This document shows positions 7,469 to 15,413 of a DNA stretch of 64,000 nt, one piece after another. A model generated the notes under the pieces. The model ran no database searches. It saw only the letters and a list, made by a program, of their open reading frames with translations, and was not told the DNA's origin. The DNA lies in NCBI GenBank assembly GCA_902495075.1, contig CABUVO010000005.1, forward strand, positions 1-64,000, read 5' to 3'. A program made the translations under genes and the position numbers. Numbering within the stretch: the stretch's first letter is position 1; each line of letters begins with the position of its first letter. This DNA comes from an uncultured Porphyromonadaceae bacterium. GTDB taxonomy: Bacteria; Bacteroidota; Bacteroidia; Bacteroidales; Muribaculaceae.

Positions 7469-8965
7469 GTGGCACAATATATGACTCCAGAATATATTAA
7501 GCGATTAAATACTATCTTCGGAGACTCTTTGGATCAGAATGCCAAAGAGATTACTTTTTGGAGCAAGAAGATTAAGGAGGTCTACGATTTAAGAAAAACA
7601 AGCAGCCACCCGAATATTGATAACGAGATAACGGTAATGGAGATTTATGTACTCGTATTGTATACGATTATTGCAATTTCTACTTTCTTTAGAGGGGATT
7701 TTAATAGCGAATATGTGGCAGAAAAACGGTTAAATCTTAAATATCTAAGCTTTGTCTCAACAGAGTTTTATAAATCACTGTTCATTATAAAGAAACCTAA
7801 TACTTTATGGCATAAGCTAAAATCCATTCTATCTATCGCATGTCATGCGAGCCTAATCGAAATCATAGACGAAGTAAACAAAGCATCTTCAAGATTTCGA
7901 ACCGAATTTTTTAGCTCTAAAAGACGAGACATATCAATACATTATGATACTGATTTAGATGTAGTCTATACTCATTTATGCGAAATTAGCGAAGAGGATG
8001 AAGCCAAACACATCTCCTCTCTTCTTGCGATTCTACAGCCTCTTAGTTTAGTTTGTAGTTTGTACCTCCATTCGGAATATTCCGGTGGGTCTTTGACCAC
8101 AACTATTCAGCAAGAGAACATCATACTTAAAAGGTTTCGCAAGAGATTATATGAGAAGATTTATGGACTTACCGGTTCCAATATACAAAGCTTTGCGAAA
8201 CGTCTAGATCAAAATATGAATACATATCATTTGATTGATCGGCCAAAGGTTAAAGATTTATTATCCGCGGATTGTCATTCCAGACTGTCACAATTTCGAG
8301 AGTGCTTTAAATTAGGAATCCTTTTGCACTATTTATATTTAGATTTAGGAACTGCCGTGCGAGGTTACCTTAGAGCCGAGAATTATTATGAACAGCAATT
8401 AAATGTTGTTAGAATCAATGTAATAATATACGAAGGATATAAAAAGATATTTTTGCCTCAATGTGACAATAATCAATCTCTTTGGGACTTGTATATTAAA
8501 ACTCCAATCTTAGCCACTGCTTCCATTGAAAATGCAGATGAAGCTGAAGCCATTGAGCATATCCTGCAAAATTATTCGGCGAACAAGGACATTGAAAACA
8601 TTCGGCATCATTATTCACATTTTAGGAAAGGCAAAAAGTTGTCCATAATTGATTTATGGAGTGATATTATTGCAATTAATCCAATTTCTGAACTATCTAA
8701 AGCTCTAGATTTTCTAAAATTATTAGGACGAATAATCAGATTAAATCAACCCTGTTTAGAATATTTTGCACAGAAAGAGCATGATAGAAATCAACTAAGT
8801 TTAACAGCTCCTTTAGATGATATTTTTACAAAAGTAATTGGTTCATGTAAAACTATCGAGGAGAAAGAAAAGCTTAAGGACTTGAAGAATAAAATTAGAG
8901 ATATGATATTAGCAAACTTTGATAAGATGGTTCAAACGCATAAAAACGACAATAATCATGAATAG
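7469..8965 (+). CDS. Unrecognised 498-aa protein paired with AbiH
   Basis: I do not recognise a family. The frame opens at a GTG (7469); an ATG five codons in (7481) is the alternative. The sequence is Lys/Glu/Ile/Leu-rich with long stretches that look alpha-helical; a hydrophobic segment near residues 55-70 (IYVLVLYTIIAISTFF) could be a membrane or buried helix. No nuclease, NTPase or HTH motif was found. It begins 32 nt after the AlbA_2 gene and its stop overlaps the AbiH start by 8 nt (ATGAATAG), so translation is probably coupled to AbiH. That arrangement suggests it is a partner or regulator of AbiH, or one half of a two-gene anti-phage unit. Confidence 0.7.
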   Translation: MAQYMTPEYIKRLNTIFGDSLDQNAKEITFWSKKIKEVYDLRKTSSHPNIDNEITVMEIYVLVLYTIIAISTFFRGDFNSEYVAEKRLNLKYLSFVSTEFYKSLFIIKKPNTLWHKLKSILSIACHASLIEIIDEVNKASSRFRTEFFSSKRRDISIHYDTDLDVVYTHLCEISEEDEAKHISSLLAILQPLSLVCSLYLHSEYSGGSLTTTIQQENIILKRFRKRLYEKIYGLTGSNIQSFAKRLDQNMNTYHLIDRPKVKDLLSADCHSRLSQFRECFKLGILLHYLYLDLGTAVRGYLRAENYYEQQLNVVRINVIIYEGYKKIFLPQCDNNQSLWDLYIKTPILATASIENADEAEAIEHILQNYSANKDIENIRHHYSHFRKGKKLSIIDLWSDIIAINPISELSKALDFLKLLGRIIRLNQPCLEYFAQKEHDRNQLSLTAPLDDIFTKVIGSCKTIEEKEKLKDLKNKIRDMILANFDKMVQTHKNDNNHE

Positions 8966-10154
8966 AATTATTCTCATAGGCAACGGTTTTGATCTAGCGC
9001 ATGGGTATTCCACAAGATATGAAGATTTCATAAATTGGTATTGGGATAAGAGAGTGTCATCATTTTGTGGAAATCTCACTTCTGTGTCCGAAGATTGTAT
9101 TTGCTCTATAAAAATGACCACAATCAATACCTTTAACTGCTGGAACGTGTTTGCTTATAATTTACCTCGTTATTTTAATAAGTTTACGGGAAAAGAGGTT
9201 ATTCAAAGCATTGAAAATGAGCCTGAATTATATGAACTTACAATGTCGCCCTTCTTTAAGAGTATTTGCGAATCAATTGAGACAAAAGGGTGGGTTGATA
9301 TAGAACGTGAATATTATAATCATGTAAAATTGTGTTTGGCTAATCCAAACAGAAGTAGTGGTTTATTTTCAATAAAACATTTAAATGATCAGCTTGAATA
9401 TTTGCGCAAATTATTGATTGAATACTTAAAATCATTACAATACCATAATTGTGACAATGAAGATATTTCGAATATTATATATGGACCCTTTAATCCAGAT
9501 GATATTTCTGTGTCAAACCAGAATGCATACAATATACACTGCGAAAATTATGGTACGGTAATTCCGGAAGACAAAGATATAGAAGTAAAGTTCGGAAATA
9601 AGAAATACAGCAATCCTTGTAGGGTACTTCTGTTAAATTTCAACTATACTCCAATTGCGATTGCTTACCTATTAGTTCAGATAGAGGGATTTAAGTATGG
9701 CGAGAATATTAAAGCCGAAATGAACTTTATACATGGTGATATTACAAAACCAAAAACTTTGATTTTCGGTTATGGAGATGAGTTGGATGAAACTTATAGT
9801 TCTCTACTAAAAAATGAAGACAACGAGTATTTAAGGTTCATTAAATCAATAAAATATCTAGAGACCGATAATTATAGAAAACTTCTCGAATTTATTGAAT
9901 CTAATTATTATCAAATATATATAATGGGGCACTCTTGTGGAAATTCTGATAGGACTTTACTCAACACCTTATTTGAGCACAAGAATTGTGTCTCAATAAA
10001 GCCATATTACTATCAAAAGACTGATGGCAGCGACAATTATATAGAGATAGAGCAGAATATTTGTCGTAATTTTACGGATATGAAATTGATGCGTGACCGC
10101 GTAGTAAATAAAACATTTTGCGAACCCTTACCACAAGTTAAGTCCAATGAGTGA
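8958..10154 (+). CDS. AbiH family abortive-infection protein
   Basis: 398 aa from ATG 8958; the frame is open further upstream to 8919, but the family begins exactly at MNRIILIGNGFDLAHG. That N-terminal GNGFDLAHG followed by YEDFI is the AbiH hallmark, and the later LNFNYT and IYIMGHSCGNSDRTLL blocks are also typical. AbiH was first found on a lactococcal plasmid, where it gives abortive infection against some phages; its biochemical action is not settled. The gene overlaps the unknown upstream gene by 8 nt and the downstream VbhA-like fragment by 8 nt (ATGAGTGA). It is the last gene of the AT-rich island; composition changes within a few bases of its stop. Confidence 0.88.
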   Translation: MNRIILIGNGFDLAHGYSTRYEDFINWYWDKRVSSFCGNLTSVSEDCICSIKMTTINTFNCWNVFAYNLPRYFNKFTGKEVIQSIENEPELYELTMSPFFKSICESIETKGWVDIEREYYNHVKLCLANPNRSSGLFSIKHLNDQLEYLRKLLIEYLKSLQYHNCDNEDISNIIYGPFNPDDISVSNQNAYNIHCENYGTVIPEDKDIEVKFGNKKYSNPCRVLLLNFNYTPIAIAYLLVQIEGFKYGENIKAEMNFIHGDITKPKTLIFGYGDELDETYSSLLKNEDNEYLRFIKSIKYLETDNYRKLLEFIESNYYQIYIMGHSCGNSDRTLLNTLFEHKNCVSIKPYYYQKTDGSDNYIEIEQNICRNFTDMKLMRDRVVNKTFCEPLPQVKSNE

Positions 10155-10461
10155 ATTTGACGAATACATAGTCCACGGGGAACCGGATGTGGAGGAGCGT
10201 GCGCGTAACAGGTCGATGGCTATCGGCTTGCAGGATATTGACCGGTTGAAACCGTCGGAGTTTCTGCTTGAACAGGCTAAAGCCAATATCGAGGGCAAGA
10301 TTTCGAGCGAGGAGGTCGGCAAGCGGCTTGAGGTGTATTATAGCCAGAAGTCGATTCGAGAGAAAGCGGAAGCGTTTGGAACCTTTGAGGCAGACCGAAT
10401 CAATCTTCTTTTGGCGGAGATATCCCCACAGGCATTCACCGTACGTTTGAGCCATTTATGA
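10147..10461 (+). pseudogene. Truncated VbhA-antitoxin/Fic N-terminal fragment
   Basis: 104 aa. The start MSEFDEYIVHGEPDVEERAR and the following AIGLQDIDRLKPSE match the N-terminal VbhA-like antitoxin region that Bacteroidales Fic proteins carry before the catalytic domain. After about residue 90 (FEADRINLLLAEIS) the similarity that should lead into the Fic core stops and the frame ends at 10461. No HPFxxGN motif is present, so AMPylation activity is lost. A second, shorter copy of the same region lies at 15226-15384. The ATG overlaps the AbiH stop by 8 nt, but base use is GC-richer than AbiH. It could still make a stand-alone antitoxin-like peptide. Confidence 0.7.
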
Positions 10462-10503
10462 ATTTCGCGGTGTTCAATTCCGGCAGATTTCCGCAACCGC
10501 ACT

Positions 10504-10791
10504 TTGCACATCGGTTGGGATGTGGCTAAATCTCAAAGCGACGCCTCTAAACGTCAAAATGACGTTTTGGAAACGTCATTATCCACACAGCTTTCGCTGA
10601 AAGAAATGGCTGTAATACGACAGATTCAGGACAATCCAAACATATCCATTACGGATATAGCAGCCAACACCCGCCTCTCCAAAAGTACAATCGACCGCAT
10701 AATCTGCGCACTCAAAGATAAAGGGTTGCTGAGCCGCATTGGAGCTAAGAATAACTCTACTTGGTTAATAAATAATGGACACGAATCTTAA
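10504..10791 (+). pseudogene. Winged-helix C-terminal fragment
   Basis: 95 codons opening at a TTG. The block SLKEMAVIRQIQDNPNISIT through KDKGLLSRIG is a winged-helix domain of the kind found at the C-terminus of AlbA_2/RecG-like ATP-binding proteins. No upstream domain is present, so I read it as a 3' gene fragment left after rearrangement. It overlaps the next fragment (10775) in another frame. It could instead be a small regulator. Confidence 0.55.
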
Positions 10792-10954
10792 CATGCAGAT
10801 AGAGGTGGCTCTGAAGGCTTATCTGGATACTGGAGTCGAGGATCAGGTGGACTCTCAGAAGTTCTACCTCTACTCCATCTTGACCCACTCCACAGTGATT
10901 GAGAGTAGATCAGAAGTCAGAGTGTCGAGTGAAATAATACCTATCATCAAGTAA
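10775..10954 (+). pseudogene. Fic family N-terminal fragment ending at its inhibitory motif
   Basis: 59 aa. MDTNLNMQIEVALKAYLDTG followed by SQKFYLYSILTHSTVIE is the characteristic N-terminus of a class II Fic family whose inhibitory motif reads (S/T)xxIEGS. Here the sequence departs right after STVIE (ESRSEVRVSS) and ends at a TAA, so the catalytic part is gone. It is the third partial gene in 800 bp. Alternative: a small protein of its own, which seems less likely. Confidence 0.6.
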
Positions 10955-10986
10955 CATTATCGGCATAGTAACACAAGTCAAAGATT

Positions 10987-11418
10987 ATGGAAAAGTTCGG
11001 AGGCACAAGATATAATTCACGGTGGGATGAATCGACATGGTTCATACTGGGGCTGGTGGCGGTTTGTTGTATTGTGCCCTGTTTTATGGATGACGGAATA
11101 TGGCCGACAATTATTTGTCTTGTGATGTTGGCGTTTGTCTTAGTGACATTCCTCAGTATCTACTACCGTATTGACGGAGATAAACTTGTGGTATATTCTT
11201 TCTTTATCCCTACGGCTTACCCGATTGACAAGATTAAGGAAATCAAGCCGACAAAGAGCGTGTTGTCATCTCCGGCAACTTCGTTGACTCACCGTCTGGC
11301 AATCACTTTCACCGACCGGAAGATTCTGAAAAGCTCTATTCCGCTTATCATATCGCCTGCGCGTCAGGAAGAGTTTGTCCGTAAACTGCTTTCCATCAAT
11401 CCCGAAATCAAGCATTGA
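10987..11418 (+). CDS. Membrane protein with bacterial PH-like domain (bPH_4 type)
   Basis: 143 aa. Two hydrophobic segments at about 18-36 and 38-58 form a membrane hairpin. The soluble part has the pattern YYRIDGDKLVVYSFFIPTAY, DKIKEIKPTKSVLSSPATSL and RLAITFTDRK, which is the bacterial PH domain formerly called DUF1200. The domain is thought to mediate protein or lipid contacts; no enzyme role is known. It stands alone between the Fic fragments and the intact Fic gene, 32 nt after the last fragment, with no visible partner. Confidence 0.75.
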   Translation: MEKFGGTRYNSRWDESTWFILGLVAVCCIVPCFMDDGIWPTIICLVMLAFVLVTFLSIYYRIDGDKLVVYSFFIPTAYPIDKIKEIKPTKSVLSSPATSLTHRLAITFTDRKILKSSIPLIISPARQEEFVRKLLSINPEIKH

Positions 11419-11580
11419 ATACGGGTGAATTTGATCATAAGAAGCGCTTCTTGGTCGAATAACATATCATATAATAAATATTTATACTATCTTTTAGTTA
11501 TTATATGAAGTATTAGGGCATAGTGACAAAGAACTAAGTTTGGCATTCTATAGCCAAGTTTCCATAATTTGTTTTAATAA

Positions 11581-11659
11581 AATCGCGCCAAGGATCGTGA
11601 AATAAAGCAATAAATCACGCCAATCTGTCGTGATTATTCAAGTTTTTTCACTAAATTTG
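11581..11659 (+). promoter_or_regulatory. Promoter of fic gene with cluster of TCGyGA half-sites
   Basis: TAAATTTG at 11652-11659 is a -7 box 20 nt before the Fic ATG. Around it the half-site recurs: ATCGCG near 11583, ATCGTGA near 11594, a perfect inverted pair AATCACG/CGTGATT (11613-11619 and 11629-11635) and TCGCGAT just after the -7 box. This looks like an operator array for a DNA-binding protein; the downstream Fic protein has its own N-terminal winged helix. The remainder of 11419-11580 is AT-rich with no gene seen. Confidence 0.5.
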
Positions 11660-11679
11660 TCGCGATAAAGCCACTACAC

Positions 11680-12714
11680 ATGACTACTGAAATCGAAATA
11701 TTACAATATTTGCACTATAATCCTCTTGCCAAGAGGTCAGACATTTTGCCTACACTATCCAAGCAGGTTAGTGACAGAACTCTTATGCGTATGCTTTCCG
11801 AAGCAACTGCCAAAGGACATATCGAAGTGATTGGTCGTGGACCCGCTACTCGCTATAAGCTCACTCCGCAGGCACATGTAACGATGGAGCTAAACCTGGA
11901 CACATATTTTGACAAGGACGTGGATGAACGAGAGGTTCAGGAATCGTTCAATTTTGAACTTATCAATGACGTTCTTCCTAAAGTGGAGTTGTTCATCCAA
12001 GAAGAGTTACATCAGCTTGATGACGCACAAGGATTGTTCCGTCAGCATCTTTCGGAGATGTCAGAGTTGGAATACCGAAAAGAGATGGAACGACTAGGCA
12101 TCGACCTCTCTTGGAAATCATCCCAAATAGAGGGCAACACATACTCATTGCTGGAGACAGAAAGATTGCTGAAAGAGAAACAGACGGCAAGCGGAAAGAC
12201 AAAAGAGGAGGCCGTGATGCTACTTAATCATAAGGACGCGCTCGACTTTATTCTTGATGTACCGGACTATCTTAAGGATTTAACCGTTGCCCGTATTGAG
12301 GAGATTCATGCATTGCTTACAAAAGAATTAGGGGTTGAAAGAAACATAAGACATCGCCGTGTCGGTATAACCGGAACAAACTACACTCCCCTCGACAATG
12401 AATCCCAGATCCGCGAGGCACTTGAAGATACTGTGCGACTCATTAATGGCAAGAGCAATATCTTCGAGAAAGCTCTTCTTGCGCTTGTTTTGCTCAGCTA
12501 CATTCAGGCATTCACCGACGGCAACAAACGCACAGCAAGAATAGTGAGCAATGGTATTCTCATTGCCAATGGCTATTGCCCGATTTCGTTCCGCACTGTG
12601 GATTCGATCGACTACAAAAAGGCCATGCTGATGTTCTACGAGCAGAACAATATAGCAGCTTTCAAACGTATTTTCATTGATCAATTCCTCTTCGCCGTCA
12701 AAACTTATTTTTAG
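11680..12714 (+). CDS. Winged-helix Fic domain protein with atypical Fic motif
   Basis: 344 aa. Residues 1-70 form a winged helix (EILQYLHYNPLAKRSDIL...). The inhibitory helix SSQIEGN at 147-153 is the (S/T)xxxE(G/N) motif of class II Fic proteins. The core reads QAFTDGNKRTAR at 276-287, where the canonical motif is HPFxxGNxRxxR; the catalytic His position is Gln. Fic proteins usually transfer AMP or other phosphate-containing groups to Ser/Thr/Tyr, with the His as base. Without it, activity may be weak, altered or absent; similar QxF variants may be a subfamily trait. The upstream half-site array suggests autoregulation. Possible role: transcription regulator or toxin-like stress protein. 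Confidence 0.85.
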   Translation: MTTEIEILQYLHYNPLAKRSDILPTLSKQVSDRTLMRMLSEATAKGHIEVIGRGPATRYKLTPQAHVTMELNLDTYFDKDVDEREVQESFNFELINDVLPKVELFIQEELHQLDDAQGLFRQHLSEMSELEYRKEMERLGIDLSWKSSQIEGNTYSLLETERLLKEKQTASGKTKEEAVMLLNHKDALDFILDVPDYLKDLTVARIEEIHALLTKELGVERNIRHRRVGITGTNYTPLDNESQIREALEDTVRLINGKSNIFEKALLALVLLSYIQAFTDGNKRTARIVSNGILIANGYCPISFRTVDSIDYKKAMLMFYEQNNIAAFKRIFIDQFLFAVKTYF

Positions 12715-12773
12715 AGACGGCAATCTATTTCTCTCCCAAATTGTTTCAATAACAATGACATTTTCGAATTATC

Positions 12774-14306
12774 ATGGCAAAGAAAAAATCCAAGAATAAA
12801 GGCAAAGGACAACAGCAGCCTTCTCTTTCTCCATATCGGTTCATGCGCGAAAAAGCGAGAACGCTACCCATCGGGAAATGTTATATCGCACCTCCAGACT
12901 GGCAGGAAGCGGGTATGGCTCACGTTATAGTCACACGAGTGCGTCCAAGTGGTAATCTGGTTATGGCATCCTTTCTTGTCGACACATTCTGTTTGGGTGT
13001 GAAGGATGCCGGTTATCATGAAAATATGACTCCATCTGATCTTGAAGGGTACCTGAACAACTATAAGAGAAGTATGGGACTTGAAGAAACCAGTTACAAC
13101 GAAGCGCACAACATCATCTACGGTGCAATGGCATTCGCAGAAGAAGGCGGCATAAAACCTGCCAAAGAGTTTGATCCTGCCGGATATATTCTTGAGGAAG
13201 ATACCGACGACATTCCGCTGATTGAATATGATTTCGGGAAAAACGGTAAGCATTTCCTTGTCGTCAGTCCTGACAGAAAGGAGATGCCATTTTACCATAT
13301 CCTTAAGAAAAATCTTGGGGATGATTTTGAGTTTGTCATGCCATGCGGTGAAGATGATGAGGATGATGATTTTGAAGAAGATGACTGCTCTCCGTTATCA
13401 AAAATCGACTCAGATGCCATAAAAAAGGCATTGGAAGGAATGGATAAATGGAGAGAGGAATCTGACCGTCATCCCGACGAGAAATACATTTATCAATACC
13501 CCGATTATCCACAGACGCTGTCCGTAAGTAATCATTTCATAGCCGACGAGCTTCTTTCGCCTGACAATTACAGTTGTCTACCCCACGAAGTCATAGATCG
13601 CATACTTGCCCTGCCAAAAGACGAAGCGGCACAGGACATCAGCAATATTATACTCTATTCCATCGGCAAAACATATAAGGGAATCAATGATGACACTATC
13701 GAGAGCTGGAACAATAGCGCCATTATGCATTCGCTGATTCTACTCGCCCAGCTTCAATGCGACAAAGGTCTTGATGCCGTCCTTGAGGTCATGCGTCAAA
13801 ACGGTGAGTTTGCCGATTATCATCTCGGAGACTTGGCTCCGGAACTGCTTCACCCTGCACTTTATGCGTGTGGAAAGGATAATCTCCCTGCAATTGAAGA
13901 CTATCTGAACCAACCCGGACTGGATTCCTATCTTCGCTCACAGGCTTCTGATGCCCTTGCAATGATAGTTTTCAAACATCCCGAGAGACGCGAAGAGATT
14001 ATCAACGTTTTCCGACGGTTGCTGAACGAAATGATTATCAATCTTCCTGTTCATAGAGCTTGCGACGGTACATTCGCTGGTTTTGTGATGAGCAATCTGA
14101 TGGACATCGACGCCAAAGAACTCATTCCCGAAATCAAAGCCACATTCGCAACCGACTGTGTGAACAAGACAATAGCCGGTGACTGCAAAGACGTCATCAA
14201 GGATATTGAGCATAGCCGTGGTGCGATAGACCTAGACAAATATGAGATTCCGGACATATACGAGCAGTATGAAAATCTCAAGAAATTCATAACGAAACCC
14301 GAATAA
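12774..14306 (+). CDS. Conserved 510-aa protein with HEAT-like C-terminal region
   Basis: The N-terminus is Lys/Gln-rich and basic (MAKKKSKNKGKG), followed by a region with GMAHVIVTRVRPSGNLVMAS and FLVDTFCLGVKDAGYHENM, then a run of Asp/Glu at about 192-203. From about residue 260 the pattern is helical pairs (HPALYACGKDNLPAIEDYL, SYLRSQASDALAMIVFKHPE) resembling HEAT-like repeats of DUF1186-type proteins. I do not know its function. It starts 59 nt after the Fic gene on the same strand and could be co-transcribed. No nuclease or NTPase motif seen. Confidence 0.75.
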   Translation: MAKKKSKNKGKGQQQPSLSPYRFMREKARTLPIGKCYIAPPDWQEAGMAHVIVTRVRPSGNLVMASFLVDTFCLGVKDAGYHENMTPSDLEGYLNNYKRSMGLEETSYNEAHNIIYGAMAFAEEGGIKPAKEFDPAGYILEEDTDDIPLIEYDFGKNGKHFLVVSPDRKEMPFYHILKKNLGDDFEFVMPCGEDDEDDDFEEDDCSPLSKIDSDAIKKALEGMDKWREESDRHPDEKYIYQYPDYPQTLSVSNHFIADELLSPDNYSCLPHEVIDRILALPKDEAAQDISNIILYSIGKTYKGINDDTIESWNNSAIMHSLILLAQLQCDKGLDAVLEVMRQNGEFADYHLGDLAPELLHPALYACGKDNLPAIEDYLNQPGLDSYLRSQASDALAMIVFKHPERREEIINVFRRLLNEMIINLPVHRACDGTFAGFVMSNLMDIDAKELIPEIKATFATDCVNKTIAGDCKDVIKDIEHSRGAIDLDKYEIPDIYEQYENLKKFITKPE

Positions 14307-14312
14307 AAATCA

Positions 14313-14480
14313 ATTTGTACGCTCATCTGTATGGCGCGAAAAGTTGAAGTTGCTATATTCCTTTGATAATCCTTTCAGGTAATCGCTGTGCGCTCGGCAT
14401 AATTTAAGCAAGCTTAATTATGCACTCGCTTGTTGCGATTTCGGAGTATAATAGCTATCTTTGCATTGAGTCACTGTTGT
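14313..14480 (+). repeat. Promoter module repeat, copy A
   Basis: About 165 bp shared with 14927-15090 at roughly three-quarters identity by eye. Both start with ATTTGTAyGCTCATCTGTATG and end with TTGCATTGAGTCA. Inside is an imperfect palindrome, CATAATTTAAGC / GCTTAATTATG (14398-14422), and a -7 box TATCTTTG (14456-14463) with TTGTTG about 20 nt upstream as the -33 element. It appears to be a gene-end plus promoter cassette that was duplicated. Confidence 0.65.
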
Positions 14481-14632
14481 CAGTTTGCCGCAATCGAGTT
14501 GCGGCGAGCTAAAGGTTGGCAAATGCGGCTTGTAAGAAATTAAGTAACAGACGGTTAATCACTTACAAACAGAGAAAATTCACGTCACTTGTACGGATTA
14601 GATTCATACCTATCTATATATCAACAAATTAA

Positions 14633-14893
14633 CCGCTTCTGCATCGGGAGATAAGTGGATATGCAAGACTTTCTTCTATATATCTAAAATTAAGACTTGA
14701 CGAAAACGTAGCTCCTCCAATTAAATGTCTTATAATCTATCATGATCATGCCGCCGATGAGATATTTAAATTTACCCGATTGTCAGAGCCTACATTTGAC
14801 AAAGTACATAACTATGGTAGAATGTATAAAGTTGGTATACGATTGTCTGTAATTGAGAAGATTAACCAAGAGTTGTTTCCTATGCCTTATTGA
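14633..14893 (+). pseudogene. Possible gene fragment between the two promoter modules
   Basis: An 86-codon open frame with protein-like composition (for example YHDHAADEIFKFTRLSEP and EKINQELFPMPY at the end) but no ATG near its 5' end. It lies downstream of promoter copy A and ends 33 nt before copy B, so each module may once have driven its own gene. I do not recognise the family. The rest of 14481-14632 shows nothing else. Confidence 0.3.
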
Positions 14894-14926
14894 TTATTAT
14901 TCCTTCATCCAACAAATTAAAGGCGG

Positions 14927-15090
14927 ATTTGTATGCTCATCTGTATGTCGCAGAGAGTTAGGATTGCTATATTCCGTTGGTATTTCTTTCAGGCAATTAC
15001 TATTCGTTCTGCATAATTAGAGCAAGCTTAATTATGTAGTCGCTTGTTGGGATTTTTGAGTATTATGACTAAATTTGCATTGAGTCATTG
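14927..15090 (+). repeat. Promoter module repeat, copy B
   Basis: Diverged direct copy of 14313-14480. The palindrome is CATAATTAGAGC / GCTTAATTATG (15012-15036), the -7 box TAAATTTG (15070-15077), and the -33 TTGTTG keeps the same spacing as copy A. It lies upstream of the VbhA-like fragment and the RhuM gene and is the best candidate promoter for RhuM. Confidence 0.65.
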
Positions 15091-15225
15091 GTGCCGATTT
15101 GGCAATTGAAAATCGCTGAATCGTTTCTGATCCTTTAACTCAAGGGAGGAAGATAATGATAAGTCGGCCATAAGCAACAACCTGAATAATATGTTTTAAG
15201 AGAGTTTAATCAAAATGGTATACGA

Positions 15226-15384
15226 AGCAGACATAAGAGGTTTGAGCAGTATCTTGCTTCCGGGAAACCGGGAGTGGAGGAACGTGCGCGTAACTGGTCG
15301 ATGGCTATCGGTTTGCAGGATGTTGACCGGTTGAAACCGTCGGAGTTTCTGCTTGATCAGACTGTGAATATCAATATTCTCTAA
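15226..15384 (+). pseudogene. Second VbhA-like antitoxin fragment
   Basis: Reading frame RFEQYLASGKPGVEERARNW through AIGLQDVDRLKPSEFLLDQ copies the N-terminal part of 10147-10461 almost residue for residue, and the DNA over about 15262-15360 is close to identical to 10181-10278. It has no in-frame ATG and stops at TAA 15382-15384, 29 nt before RhuM. It is therefore a decayed duplicate or recombination scar. Confidence 0.6.
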
Positions 15385-15413
15385 TCTAACGTTTTTACTG
15401 ATTTGAGACCATT

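Noticed and set aside
14313..15090. Possible retron-type noncoding RNA
   Set aside because: No reverse transcriptase is nearby and the modules look like promoters with -7/-33 boxes.
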